The position numbers were made by a program, and so were the translations under genes. From positions 2,604,001-2,668,000 of the forward strand of contig OY751490.1 in assembly GCA_963565915.1 (NCBI GenBank): a stretch of 64,000 bases of DNA. Direction: 5' to 3'. This document shows, piece after piece, positions 47,850 through 62,028 of the stretch (position 1 is the first letter of the stretch; each line of letters opens with the position of its first letter). The stretch comes from Entoloma clypeatum. Taxonomy: Eukaryota > Basidiomycota > Agaricomycetes > Agaricales > Entolomataceae. Under the pieces are notes generated by a model, which was given only the letters and a program-made list of their open reading frames with translations, searched no databases and was not told the DNA's origin.

Positions 47850-48985
47850 ATGTCCTCTAAACTTTCCTCCCCCGTCAGTCTCCCCATAGACTCACCGCTC
47901 ATCACTCTTACACGTCGTAAGTTGAAAGCCCCTGTTATACATGAGTGAGATGTCACTATAACGATACAGCCAAACCATCGCTCTGGATTATAGAATTGCA
48001 CCATGGGCAGGACAACAGGTTGACGGTAGAGCTAATAGATGGGGGGTTGAAGCCCGCTTTAGATGTGGTAGAGAGGGAGTGGCGAGAGGGATGGAGGAAG
48101 GCGCAGAATATGAAGCACAAGAGCGGGGGCGGAGGGGCGGTCATCATTGTGGGAAGAAGGGATCAGGACAAGTTCTTTAGCAACGGTGAGTTGGAGTTTA
48201 CCGCCAAAATGCGGACTTCTGACAGAGGGAGTTGTAGGACTTGACCTTGAAAAGGCAATGAAGAATCCGAATTTCTTCCCCTGTGAGTTTTGGTCGGTTG
48301 TTTGGGAGGATGACTTTGACGCGTTGGCTAGTGACGTTCAATCCTCTCCTGTCGCGCCTGTTGAGCTTCCCAAGTGAGTCAGAGTCTTGTATGTCGGGCC
48401 GTGATTTGTTTCTGACACAGTTACCAGTTCCGACAGTAGCAGCCATCAATGGACATTGTTTTGCGGGGGGCTTGATGTTGGCGCTGGCGTGTGATTACAG
48501 GGTGGTAACCGACGGCAGCAAACGGAATGTGTGGTTGTGCATGAACGAGGTAAGTGGTCGGACAGGTTCCTAGCATCGGTTGTGACGCGACATCAGGTGG
48601 TATTTGGGTCCGTGTGGCCTCTGTCATTTGCGGCGATAGTGCGAGGCAAGGTCGGGGACCACCGGCTGCATCGAAAGATAGCCCTGGAGGGGCACCGATT
48701 CACGCCGCAGGAGGCATACGAGGCGGGGCTAGTGGACCACGTGGTTAACGGAAAGACGGCCGATGTGGTGGGCAAGGCGGAGGAGGTTGCGGAGAGGGTG
48801 GGGGGGAATGCGCGAGGGGGAGTGTGGGGGCTGATCAAGGTGGGTGTCTGCTGCTATTCTTATGGAGGGAGAGGGACTTATGGGAGCAGAACGATCTCTA
48901 CCGGGACACGCTCGAGGCGGTACGACGCGAGTACAGACCTGTGGATGCACAGATCGAGGATATGGCAGCCAGATCTAGATTGTAA
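47850..48985 (+). CDS. Peroxisomal enoyl-CoA isomerase/hydratase family protein
   Basis: Crotonase-fold enzyme, probably delta3,delta2-enoyl-CoA isomerase in oxidation of unsaturated fatty acids. Exons 47850-47916, 47970-48185, 48238-48282, 48332-48373, 48428-48549, 48597-48839 and 48872-48985 give 282 residues. Seen: SLWIIELHHGQDNRLT, VIIVGRRDQDKFFSNGLDLE with the oxyanion-hole SNG, and PTVAAINGHCFAGGLMLALA, the second oxyanion loop with HCFAGG. EALVD-like AYEAGLVDHVV follows. The C-terminal tripeptide SRL is a PTS1 signal, so peroxisomal location is likely. Isomerase versus hydratase is inferred from a single downstream acidic position I could not fix. Confidence 0.85.
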
Positions 48986-49082
48986 TATTTCTATAATAAG
49001 TATGACATCATTCCTCGGCAAGCGCCGCGGGTGGTGCTCGAGTCTTGAACCCGTCAGTTTGGCTCGTACGCGACGCTGAGCG

Positions 49083-52000
49083 ATGCCACCAAACGCCCCG
49101 TCCAGACCGTCAACCGCCCCGCCACAACAAGTCAAACCTATCCTCCCCTCCCTCCCCGCAGTCCGCCCCCCCATGACCACCGTTTCCGAAGACGTCCGCG
49201 ACATCTCGCCTGCCTCCGCTCTCAGTGGTCCGCCGCACCCTCGTCTCTCCTCCCTTCCGTGCTGACATTCTCTCTCCAGGTTTCCTCCCGTCTCCCCTCG
49301 GCGACAGCGACCTGCTTCCGTCCTGCTCCCACACCGGCGACACCGCCGCCGCCGATTACAACTGGGCCACCTTCATCCGCGCCTACGCCCTTGGCCGCTG
49401 GGACCCCAATCGTATACCTAACCCGCCCCGATCGCATGTCCCCCCGTCAGAGTATTCTGTCGTCTCGCACTCACCGCCTGATAAACAATTCGTCTCCGCC
49501 CCCTTCGGACCTGATGTGCTCTCTCGGCCCCACCAGTCTCCGTCCGACTCCCCCCAATCTGTCTTTCCCTCCTCGACGGATTCCCTTCCCTTTCCCCGCT
49601 TCCGCCCGGAAACCCCCACACGCCTCTCTCTTCCACCTCATCGTCTCCGCAACTCCTTCTCTACCCCCTCCGCCCCGACATCCGACCTCCCGTTCCCCTC
49701 CGCCATCACATCATCCCCCTCCAACGCCGACGTCTGCACAACCGCCGCAGCCCTGCGCTGGGCCGGCGCCAGCGTCAACATCGCTCCACTTGCCCTGCCC
49801 TCCCCCGAGCACGAGCTCACAGACCCCATGCGTGGAGTGACGGCCACTGTGCCTGGCTCCCACTCAGACCTTCGGCCTCATCATTCTGATCCCGTGATAG
49901 CCCTCAGCGCCCGCAAGCTTCGCCTCGGAAGTTTTTGGGCTGGCACCACCGACGTCGAGGAAGAGCATGACGGCACCGCCCTTCTCACTTCCTTTGCTGC
50001 TGCCGCTCCAGAGTGCTACTCTACAGCTATCTACCCAGGAGACCGCTCGCCTTTGGAGCCTTGCGATTCACATACCATGGATACAATGCACGCCGCGTCT
50101 GCGCCGCTCGTGAGATCGTTCCAGGACGGCGACCTCGATACTACCGACTACTTCCATGTCGACGCTGCTGGCCCTAGCGCCACGCAAGTCCCATCTCCTA
50201 TGGCTGACGATAAAGGAACCCTCAATACCCCCGCGGGCACTCTATCTGTCCCAACCCTTCCAAGAAAAGTCTGTCTGACCCGACAAGCCTCCTCACCGCT
50301 ACCCATTTCGTCGCCGCGAGAGCCGGCGTACACTAGCACAGTAGAAGGTATTTCGTCTGTAAAAGCAGCGCGCGCAGCGAAAGAGGAGCAGATGTTTGCT
50401 GAACTGGGGTTTTTGGCCCCACCGAATCCGCCAGAGGAACTCGAGCGGAGACGTGCCTTATATCAGTCAGTCTTTATCCCTCCTTTCTGTATCTTTTTCC
50501 TGATTCCGGGATCGTCGAAAGATTTAATATCTGGAACACTGGCCCCGATCTAAATTTTGATAGGATAGTCCACCTGTCGAAATTAGTTTTCAACACGAAG
50601 GGTGTGACCATCTCGTTGATTGATGGCAATGAGCAGTAATTCATCTCCTCTATATCTCAACAGTGTCAAACCAATGGTTTTTCCCCTTGTTTTCTATAGG
50701 TGGTTCAAATCAGAATGTGAGCTGGAAAAAATTACTTCCCGCGCAATTTTGGATCAATCTCTGAAAAGTTGTAGGGGGTATGACAGCGCCAGGGCATGCC
50801 AGAGCCCATTCCTTCTGTGCACATGTCATTTTGCAGCGGTGAGTACGACTTATATACTTTTCTCTTGACGCTTGGAGTTCATCACCACCTCACAGAGGAG
50901 ACGAGCCCATGGTAATCCTGGATACCCATGTAGATTGGCGATTCACAAAAAACGTGCGCTACGCCCACTGAACAAATTTAGTGTGTTTTCTGATCCGCCA
51001 CATCCTGCAGCCACTTGTTCAGGGTGTGCCACACATCCGGTTCTATGCCGGCGCACCATTGCGGACCCAGGACGGGTATAATATTGGAACGTGCGTCGAT
51101 CTACGACGGAATATGTGTCGACAGCTTATTGTCATGACCTCTATTAGATTGGCGATATTTGATGATGTACCACGGCAGGATTTTTCGCCAAGGCAAAGGC
51201 ATACGCTCAAAGAATTTGCGGTCGGTTGACCCTCCTATGAAATGTTGATTCACCAACCAATACTTTGGCCGTAGGCTATCACTATGCGCGAAATGGAATT
51301 ATGGAGAGACAAAGTATATCTTTATTCGTGCCAATTACCGTGATTCTCAATCTATGTCAAAGATCCAACTCCGCATCCGGGATCGGATACAGAACTCGGT
51401 ATCTAAACCTTTGATCCTTCTCTTTTCATTCTGGCACGAGCCCGATTACTTTGCCAATACAGATGGAACAATTCAGTCGTGAATGCCTGGAAATCGACAC
51501 AGAGCCCCATGGGAAACAAGTTCAACAGCAGAACCACGTCGACCTCATTGTTGGCTCATCTATGGACAAAGTTTATGATCACGCGGCGAAGCTCGTCAAA
51601 CGGACGCTGGACGTCGAAGGCGTCATTGTCATGGACGTCTCACACTGCGAAGTCCTGGAGAGCATGAGTGCTGAAGGCACAGTTTCAGTTATATTGCACT
51701 ATGGCGACCCCCAGATTGATGCGAAGGAGAGGCAGCTATCAGCAGCGGAATTCCACCAACTAAATGCATTCTTTGCAAAGCATCCAGACGGCAAGATCTC
51801 TGAAGGGATTATCCCGCCTTGTTTCAGGCCGTTTTTGCCGACGCATATACAGTACGCATTGAGTGAGTTTCTCTCTTCTTCTTCTACAGTTCCTGATTAA
51901 TTCCCCTCATCCGACCCAAAGCGGTGCCCATATTCAACATTGATAAGCGACCTTTCGCGTTGCTCTGTGCTTACAACGTGTCTGATCAAACCAAACGTTA

Positions 52001-55000
52001 TGTGAGTGGCAAGAAAGTAACGGAACATTCTTTTGATATCAATCAATCGTTACTCCGTAGCTGGAAGGCCACGAATTATCCTATTTGCGGGCAATTGGTG
52101 ACGCATAAACCACTTCATCTCCATCCTTCGACTCACGGCGGAGTTTAGGTGTTATTATTCTGTCGGCCGTGCTCAAACGCCGGATGATCCTAGCTGACAA
52201 GGCGAAGAGCTTGTTTATCTCGAAGTCTGCGATCTCACCAACTTCAGAGGTCGAGAACTCACGGTTCGCCGTTTTAGTATTTCTCATGAACTCCGCACAC
52301 CATTACACGGGATTCTGGCTGCTGCTGAGCTACTAAATGATACACTGCTGAACCATTCCCAGCTTTCATTTCTGCAGACAATTCAGGCCTGTGGAATCTC
52401 TCTTGTGGAAACTGTAAACCACGTGCTAGATTTTACCAAACTCAGCGGAAACACGAAGGCAGGAGGGGTGGAAAAAGTGATAGTTCTGACAAAGTACTTC
52501 TTCCTTCCTCTACAATTCGGATATCCTTTTATTATCTGTACTCATTCCCTTTGGCGGCAGTGTCGATCTGATGCAGCTTGTCGAAGAAGCAGTCGATGGG
52601 TGCTGGGTTGGACATCGGGCTCGGAGTGGTATCACCGGGGACTCTGGCATCGGAAGTGTGTACTCTCCACCGCAGCAGGAGGATGGTTCGACCGCCACGG
52701 CATGGAAAATACCCGTAGAAACTGTTATAGATATCGGGTACCGCGCGGAGGTATGTTGCCATCGTGGTGCTGACTGACGCAAGTTTACACTCGGACGCTT
52801 TATCCCACTTAGGGTTGGACATTGAAGTGCGAGAAGGGTGGGATTCGTCGGGTTCTGATGAATTTGTTTGGTAACAGCTTAAAGTTCACGGAGGTGCGTT
52901 TCGTCTTTCATTCGATTCGGTGATTGATGATTCCCACAGAAAGGTTTTATTCATGTTATGTTGCGCGAGATTCCTCTGTGCGAGACTGATCCACAGAACA
53001 AGATCAAAATCGAACTCGCTGTGATCGATACAGGAAAGGTCCGTCAAAGGGCCATTTTGTCAATAGGACATCGGTAACCTGGTCTGCTTGTAGGGTATAA
53101 GTCAGAACTTTCTCAAGGCAAGATGGCTGGTTTCGTCGGTGGTTTTCTGTGGCTAATGCTCCAACAAAGAACCAACTGTTTCATCCGTTCTCGCAAGAGA
53201 ATCCATTACAGACTGGGACTGGTCTTGGCCTTGCAATTGTGAACAGCATAGTCACCTCCGAAAGCGTAGGAGGAAAAGTTGATGTCTGGAGTGAAGAAGG
53301 TGCCGGCACGGAGATTAAAGTTACGTTTTTTGCCGAAAAGCCTGACGAAGACGATGGGAGTTGGCAAATAATGAGACCCTTAAAGACACACCCCGACCTC
53401 CCGAAAAAGCTGATGATTTCTCTGGTCGGCTTCGACGAACCACATGAAGGCATAAAGCTTCTCCAACGGGTCATCGAGGTATCCTTGACTTGTTGGGGGT
53501 TTGGTATTCTTAGGGAACCTGGGCGCGCGGATATCGTGATTGTCAACGACGACCCGTCTCTCATCGACGAGGCGACGCAACGACATGATACTTCCACTCC
53601 GTTCATCTTGCTTTCCGCTGCCCGCGGGAATCCTAGGGTAATGGCTATTGCGACTGATCACGAACACATAGGAGGATTCTGCCGCATTTTGTTCAAGCCT
53701 GGGGGACCTTCGCGGCTGCGAGCCATTCTCAAACTATCTCTTCATGCACTCAAGATTGGGACCAAAAAATCACGGGGGCCTTCTCCAAATGGGAGTACAC
53801 ANNNNNNNNNNNNNNNNNNNNNNNNNNNNNNNNNNNNNNNNNNNNNNNNNNNNNNNNNNNNNNNNNNNNNNNNNNNNNNNNNNNNNNNNNNNNNNNNNNN
53901 NNNNNNNNNNNNNNNNNNNNNNNNNNNNNNNNNNNNNNNNNNNNNNNNNNNNNNNNNNNNNNNNNNNNNNNNNNNNNNNNNNNNNNNNNNNNNNNNNNNN
54001 NGGGAGTACACATATTTCCAACGACGCCACATACTTTGGTTGCATCGTTAAGGATATACCAATTGATCACACATCTATTCCGCGAAGAAATTCGGAGGAA
54101 CATTGGCGCAAACAACATTCGTCGCGTCCCCAAATGGCTCTGCGTTCGTCGACGGCACATCCATTGGAAAGTTGGAAAGAGATTTCTCCAGAATGTAACA
54201 GCGAGAGAAGCAAAAGTCTTGAGGTCGATCCAAACGGGCCGACAGTGTCTATTGGTTCAGGCGGATCGTTGTTGAAAAAATCTGCCATCGGAACTCAAAA
54301 GCAACCGGAACACTGCTTTAGAGTACTGGTGGTCGAAGATAATGCCATTCTGAGGAACCTATTGTAAGTTTCGCTGCTGATAATTAGCAATCTGTTTCGT
54401 GATTTTCCCCCCTCTAGGATCAAGTGGTTAACTCAAAAGGTACCGTTATATTGATCCGACCCACCAATGACGATTACTCCTTCTATTTTTCTTCTCCTCT
54501 ATAGGGGTATGACCTCCGCGATGCTGCTGATGGGCAAGAAGGGGTCAACCTCTATAAAACCGATGGACCATTTGAGTACGTTACCCGTCATATTCTCAGC
54601 TATACTCCTTCTCCTCATGCATGTTCAAGCGTGGTCCTTCTGGACCTTTCAATGCCTGTACTTGACGGTGTGCCTTGAATTGTTGTACTTCACCGATCGA
54701 CGTTCTCTGATGCCATTTGTATCACTTCTGTTAAGGCGTTGCAGCGACTGCTGAGATTCGCCGCTTCGAGTCGACCCGCTTTTCGACGGAGGAGTCAATC
54801 CACGCACCTATAAAATCAACCCGGATTTTAGCCCTTACTGGGATGTCTTCCTTGGAGGATAAGCGGAGAGCGTTCGAAGCTGGGGTCGATGGCTAGTAAG
54901 TTTTCAAAGCTCATCGTAATACATTCAGGTCTTACATCTTTTTCTCAGCCTTGTGAAGCCAGTTGCTTTCAAAACTCTCGATGAGATGTTCCATAGATTG

Positions 55001-55012
55001 GGGATATATTAA
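49083..55012 (+). CDS. Hybrid sensor histidine kinase with GAF domain and receiver
   Basis: Signalling kinase. Twenty-five exons: 49083-49227, 49280-50465, 50522-50635, 50700-50716, 50769-50838, 50896-50953, 51011-51090, 51148-51220, 51275-51313, 51363-51398, 51463-51862, 51922-52001, 52061-52097, 52149-52224, 52278-52493, 52561-52750, 52813-52893, 52940-53038, 53094-53117, 53170-54363 (with gap), 54418-54439, 54505-54575, 54630-54667, 54736-54895 and 54949-55012. About 1452 residues if the gap is an artefact. Order: proline/serine-rich N-terminus; GAF ([20 protein letters not shown] ... [18 protein letters not shown]); H-box [13 protein letters not shown] (His about 807); N-box [29 protein letters not shown]; receiver VLVVEDNAI with phospho-Asp in VVLLDLSMP (about 1371) and VKP lysine. 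No membrane segment. The intron at 53118 is GC-AG; one exon is 17 bases. Confidence 0.9.
53802..54001. other. Scaffold gap of 200 N, probably spurious
   Basis: The bases before the gap end gggagtacaca and those after it start gggagtacaca, in the same codon phase. The round length of 200 is a placeholder. Overlapping the 11-base copies makes one continuous frame through the kinase, while 200 literal bases would shift it. Confidence 0.9.
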
Positions 55013-55306
55013 TATCCTGCACTCTCACCCTTATACCACTCAAATCTCGCATATCTCAAGTTGGGACATTTCATCACATTGAATCTACGGCTCAAGACCT
55101 GCATTTTTGTTACCTAACCTTCCCGCTACTGTCTTTAGTTGTATAACAGCTCTGCTACATTTGTGGAGTTCAAGTACCATTGTAATATCGATATCACTGA
55201 GGTCCAAACAATGAAACCTCCATTTTCTTAGCGTAGCTAAGTAGAGGGTACTACAGAATATCCTTTTGTCTAAAAGTACATAGGACGGTAATCCTGGTAA
55301 AACCGA
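55013..55306. other. Convergent 3' flank of kinase and homocitrate synthase
   Basis: About 290 bases, AT-rich, with no gene seen. Confidence 0.4.
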
Positions 55307-57223
<1,917 letters not shown>

Positions 57224-57266
57224 TCATATTGAAAGGACTTGGTTAAACAGAAATGTCCTCAGACCG

Positions 57267-57938
57267 TCAGACCACCCTCTTTTCACAGCGTGTTTCGGCA
57301 TGAACCCCCTCACAATTCCGATCGCAATAAGGCATGGCACAACGACGACACTTATACGTTCCCCAGTAGCCACACACAGAGCAAAGTAATCGCGACGGAT
57401 AGGTCGAGGCCGCCGTGAGAGCTGTGAGATACGTTGGGACGGATGTAGAAAGAGCTGCAATGCCCTGAAGGACATAAACAAATGGACAGCTTCAGTGGGG
57501 ATGAATCATCCATACAGATTCATCGAGGAGAGTAGCCAGGTTCTTGCGATAAAGTAACGCGGTCCGGACGTTCATGGTTGACTTTTTCTTCTTCCCTGCC
57601 GCGGAGTTGCCCAATATAACGAGATTGCGTTTATCAGAGATGGTTTGTCGTGCGCGTCCTTTTGCAAAATTTCCTCCTTCGTTATCGTCGTCAGCCAAGA
57701 AGGTAGGTTCAGCGTAGTTGGAGCGCTATGATTGATGGGTGTCATGTTCACGACGGGCTGATAACCTTACCTCGAGCTCGTCAAGATGTCGCTTGGTGCG
57801 TTTGGCGATGACTTCGGGGGTGATGCCGATTGCAGTGACATTATGCGCCTGCCGAACATCTGGGATGGTTTATGTCGGTCGGGATTAACTGGGAGGGAGA
57901 ATCAACATACACTGCTCCCTTGTTTTCTTGGGCGGCAT
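57267..57938 (-). CDS. VPS71: HIT zinc-finger protein Vps71/ZNHIT1 (SWR1 complex)
   Basis: Subunit of the SWR1 remodeller that deposits H2A.Z. Exons 57938-57911, 57859-57771, 57725-57516 and 57464-57267 give 174 residues. N-terminal MPPKKTREQYVRQAHNVTAI, then HLDELERSNYAEPTFLADDD, a basic stretch (SAAGKKKKSTMNVRTALLYR) and KNLATLLDESGI. The C-terminal zf-HIT is complete: CSVCGYWGTYKCRRC, then YCDRNCEGVHAETRC, seven cysteines and a histidine in the treble-clef pattern. All introns are GT-AG. It is divergent from the fusion gene across 120 bases. Confidence 0.93.
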
Positions 57939-58058
57939 CCTGATCGGCCGAGATGAAGAAAGACGGATATGAGGCCTGAGCACGCCATCGGGCGGTCACA
58001 AGCGGTCATCCGTGAATCATTTTGTCACTTACCTCAATCCTTCGTGACATCTCCCGAG
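57939..58058. promoter_or_regulatory. 120-bp bidirectional promoter, VPS71 and the fusion gene
   Basis: Measured between the chosen ATGs. An in-frame ATG at 57969 could start the fusion gene instead, leaving only 30 bases; the downstream ATG is preferred for that reason. Confidence 0.45.
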
Positions 58059-61000
58059 ATGGCACCCTCCATCGACCCAAACCCGTCCACAAAATTGCCC
58101 GTTCATGACTTGCCAACTCCTGACCCCGAGTCGCCGCCGCGGCCCAGGAAACCGTATCGGTTCTCGACCCTTTGTGCGACGGTCGAGAACCCAGACATGA
58201 AGGACCAGTACGGCAGTAGTTCCGTACCTATCTATCAAACAGCCACCTTCAAGGGCGTAGGTAACCAATATGATTATTCGAGGAGTGGTAATCCTACCCG
58301 GAGCCACCTTGGTACGTGACTCACTTTATACTTTGAAGGCAATTTGACAAAATCGTCGGGGCTAGAACACCACATCGCCAAGATCTCCTCGGCAGACCAT
58401 GCCTTTGTCGTTGCATCTGGGATGGCCGCTCTTGACATAATACTGCGAATGCTGAAGCCTGGGGATGAGGTAATTGCAGGTGACGACCTCTATGGTGGGA
58501 CGAATCGCCTCCTCAGCTACATCCGTACGCATGTCGGAGTAACAATTCACCATGTCGATACAACCGATCCCGAAAGTCTGGATGCATATGTACACCCAAC
58601 GAAGACTGTCATGGTTCTTCTCGAATCCCCGACCAACCCATTACTCAAGATCGTCGACCTTGCGACAATCAGTAAAAATGTCAAGGAGCGCGCACCGAAC
58701 GCGATTATTGTCGTCGACAATACCATGATGAGTCCTTATCTTCAACGGCCGCTTGAACACGGCGCCGACATCGTATACGATAGCGCTACCAAGTATCTGA
58801 GTGGGCACCACGATCTTATGGCTGGAGTCATAGTCTGCAATCGAGATGACCTGGCCAAGGTAGACCATATCGTAGATCTTTATTCGTTTTCTCTCAAATG
58901 TTTTTTTGTTTGAGCAGCACATGGCATTCACGATCAATTCTGTTGGAAATGCTCTTGCGCCCGTCGATGCCTTCCTTCTCCTCCGCGGGATCAAAACACT
59001 TGCTCTGCGCATGGACCGTCAGCAAACCACTGCCAGTGCTGTTGCTGAATACCTTGACGCATTGGGGTTTCATGTGAACTATCCGGGGCTTGTCGACCAT
59101 CCAGGACGCGACATCCACGAGAGAATTGCCGACGGAAATGGCGCAGTATTGAGTTTTGAAACCGGAAACAAGGCTCTGAGTGAACGAATAGTTGCTGCTA
59201 CAAGGCTATGGGGCATTAGTGTAAGTTTTGGATGTGTAAACAGTCTAATCAGCATGCCTTGCGTGATGTCGTGCGTCTCTTCTTTCTCTTCACATACGAG
59301 GTGGCTCAGAATCCCTTTTGGCATTTAATCATAGACATGCCTCCATTGACGCTGCTACTCGAGCAGCTCGCGGTCTTCCCGAAGACCTAATTCGTTTGTG
59401 CGTTGGCATCGAAGCTGTCCAGGACCTCTTAGATGACCTTGAACGTGCCCTTATTGATGCGGGAGCTATCGAATTCAACACAGCCCGAAACAGATATGCA
59501 CGACTCTTTGCCTCGGAGACTGGCGAAGCAATCACCAGGGCTGTCGAGCACTTGGCGTTGAACAGCTCACAGAGAGGGGGGGTAGAATGGTTTGTGAGCG
59601 CTCCCGGAAAAGTCATTTTGTTCGGCGAGCATGCTGTTGTGCATGGCGTGGTGAGTTCCTTTTTTCCGTCTTGAGCTCGACTCGCGAACACAAGTTCCAT
59701 CGCCCCTAACTCGAATGTTCTTGCACACGACTATCCGGCCTTTCTCTTGTCATGATGCTCACAACTACCTTCAGACCGCGATTGCAGCGTCAGTCGATCT
59801 GCGGTGTTATGGGCTTACGACGCCTCGACAGGATGAAAAAGTGTCTGTGCATTTCCATGACATCGATAACTTCTATCATGAATGGGATATAGAAGGGTTA
59901 CCTTGGGATTTGGTGACTCTTGTGGCTGCGGGCGACAACCAACCGGAGGCTCTTGATCAGAATCTAATCAGTGCTATCGTTGAAGGGCCATTGGCTGGAA
60001 TCGACCTGAGCAAGAAGCAGGCTCGTGCTGCAGCTTTGGCATTTCTTTACTTGTATCTGACCCTTGTGCATGGTAGTGAGAGGTAAGCATCACGAACACC
60101 GCGGACCAGCGCGTTTAACATTCTTACCTCAGGTTGTCATTCGATTTTTCTGCTCGATCAACTCTTCCAGTTGGAGCGGGCCTCGGTTCTTCGGCGTCGT
60201 TTTCTGCCTGCGCAGCTGCGGCATTGCTTCTACTCTCAGATAAAATTATCCTTCCAGAACCCACGGCTCCTACACCGGCTCCTACAGGCCACGTCCATGT
60301 TTCACATCAAGACCGGCGAGCCATTCCTCCAAGAATAGCAGAAGAAGTAAATCGATGGGCATTCATAGCAGAGAAGATTCTGCATGGTAATCCAAGCGGC
60401 GTAGATAACAGCGTTTCGGTCTTTGGTGGTGCCTTGGCCTACACTCGTGCTGGATTCCAAAGGAAAGATGGCATGGAACCAATTGAAGGGCAAGTTCCTG
60501 CCGGTCCTTGCTCCTTAGATCTTGTGCCTGACGGATCACATACCTCCTAGATTCAAGTCCTTAGGATTCCTTTTGACCAACTCGAAGAAACCACGGGACA
60601 CGAAGAAGCTCGTCGCGGGAGTTGGACAAAAAAAGACGGATGTAAGTCTTTCCTCATGGGTTTCCATGGAAGGTTGTTTAATAAGGGGCCGATTATACAA
60701 TCTTTCTTCTTCCAGGAACCCGAACTGGTTGAGGGTATCCTGGAGGCCATCCAGAGCATCACCGACGAAGCTAGGAGAGCTCTGGCGGATCCGGAGTTGC
60801 CTCGCGAGACACTGTTATCTGTCTTGTCGGTCAGCTATCACCTTACGATCGATCTGGACGGAGATTCTCACCACATCGACTTCTCACAGGCGCTTATCCG
60901 TGAAAATCATGGACACCTCGTCACCTTAGGTGTCTCGCATCCCTCCTTAGAGGCAATCAAGAGCACGACCGCCGCTGAACCCTATCAATTGAGTACGAAA

Positions 61001-61447
61001 CTGACTGGTGCCGGCGGGGGAGGGTGTGCGGTGACCCTAGTACCGGACGGTACGCATCCTGCTCTCCAGTCGAGAGGTAATCGATCTCACATCCGACGTC
61101 CATTTCTAGATTTTGAAGCACACCTCCTTCAAAATCTGATCGCTGAATTGATCCGCGACGACTTCCAGCCATATCTCACATCTCTAGGAGGGAGTGGACT
61201 CGGTATCTTGTCGCCATATACACATCATCGTAACCGCAAATCTGCTGTGCCTCGTCCAACTCGTTCCGCGGGGCAAACAACACCCCCTGAGACACCAGTG
61301 CCCAGTGCTCATCAGGAGCTCTCTTTGGATGCCAGGGATGGTAATGGCATCGTTGAATCCGATGACCTCCGAATGCCGCTCGAAACGAGTTCAATTGCGG
61401 AACTGCCTGCCTGGGCAGACAGTCTTGGACGTTGGTTGTACGTTTGA
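58059..61447 (+). CDS. Fused cystathionine beta-lyase - mevalonate kinase
   Basis: Exons 58059-58311, 58366-58859, 58918-59270, 59335-59650, 59775-60082, 60133-60489, 60551-60641 and 60716-61447 give 967 residues. Residues 1 to about 445 are a full PLP-dependent cystathionine beta-lyase (cystathionine to homocysteine): YDYSRSGNPTRSHLEHHIAK, VVASGMAALD, GDDLYGGTNRL, VVDNTMMSPYLQRP, the PLP lysine in SATKYLSGHHD (Lys227) and SLISMPCVMSHAS. Residues 454-967 are a full mevalonate kinase (GHMP family): VSAPGKVILFGEHAVVHGV, LPVGAGLGSSASFSA, GNPSGVDNSVSVFGG and KLTGAGGGGCAVTLV. The junction is inside exon 4, with no stop and no methionine before the kinase. A run of seven G (59576-59582) sits there; six would give a TAG. 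The intron at 60490 is GC-AG (GG|GCAAGT). The 33 bases 61079-61111 are kept as coding. Confidence 0.85.
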
Positions 61448-62028
61448 GCGCGCGGTGGATCCGTACGTAATTTTCTGGTTGGGCGCGTCGGGAGGTGTGT
61501 ATTGGACTGGATTCTTACTGACATGGTCTCTTCTTTATATACGCTTAGTGTAGATACCACGATGCCGACCTGAATTTTTGGAGAACAGGAAAAACACCTG
61601 GGGGGAGTCGAATTATCGTTGCCTCGTGTGTTTCAACATCTGTCCAGTCAGCGGTATTGACGTCATGACCGTCGCTTGTAAGTCAAAAGATCGACTCAAA
61701 GTGTAAGCATGGGGCGTCCCTGATCTACAAGTCGATCTTCTCTTCCAATCTGATCCTTGAGGATTGCCTACTATCGGCAACTCAATGAACCCCGGTGTTG
61801 AACGCAATGAATAGTTCGATTTTTCAGAGATACAGTGATAAACGGCAGTGCAAAAATACATATACTATGGTGCCATCCGACAATGTTAGAAATACAATTT
61901 ATGTGATCAGTAGGAAAGAAGGTTTTATGGGGAACATACTAAATTATATGTCGATATTACTAGGGTAGTTGGTGCACAAAAGGAATTTTGGTATCATTTT
62001 AGCGACGTGCGCAGCAGAATTGTTGTTT
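61448..62028. other. Convergent 3' flank, fusion gene and terpene synthase
   Basis: 580 bases, AT-rich, no gene seen. Confidence 0.4.

Noticed and set aside
49259..49840. 193-codon proline-rich plus-strand frame
   Set aside because: It is a frame-shifted shadow of the histidine kinase N-terminus, whose own frame joins to the GAF domain.
59335..59650. Two separate genes, lyase then mevalonate kinase
   Set aside because: No stop ends the lyase, the kinase has no in-frame ATG, and the only nearby ATGs (59498 and 59587) read in other frames and quickly stop or miss the kinase; no intron of normal length joins them.
61079..61111. 33-base intron in mevalonate kinase
   Set aside because: GT-AG ends and in frame, but too short for introns in this genome.
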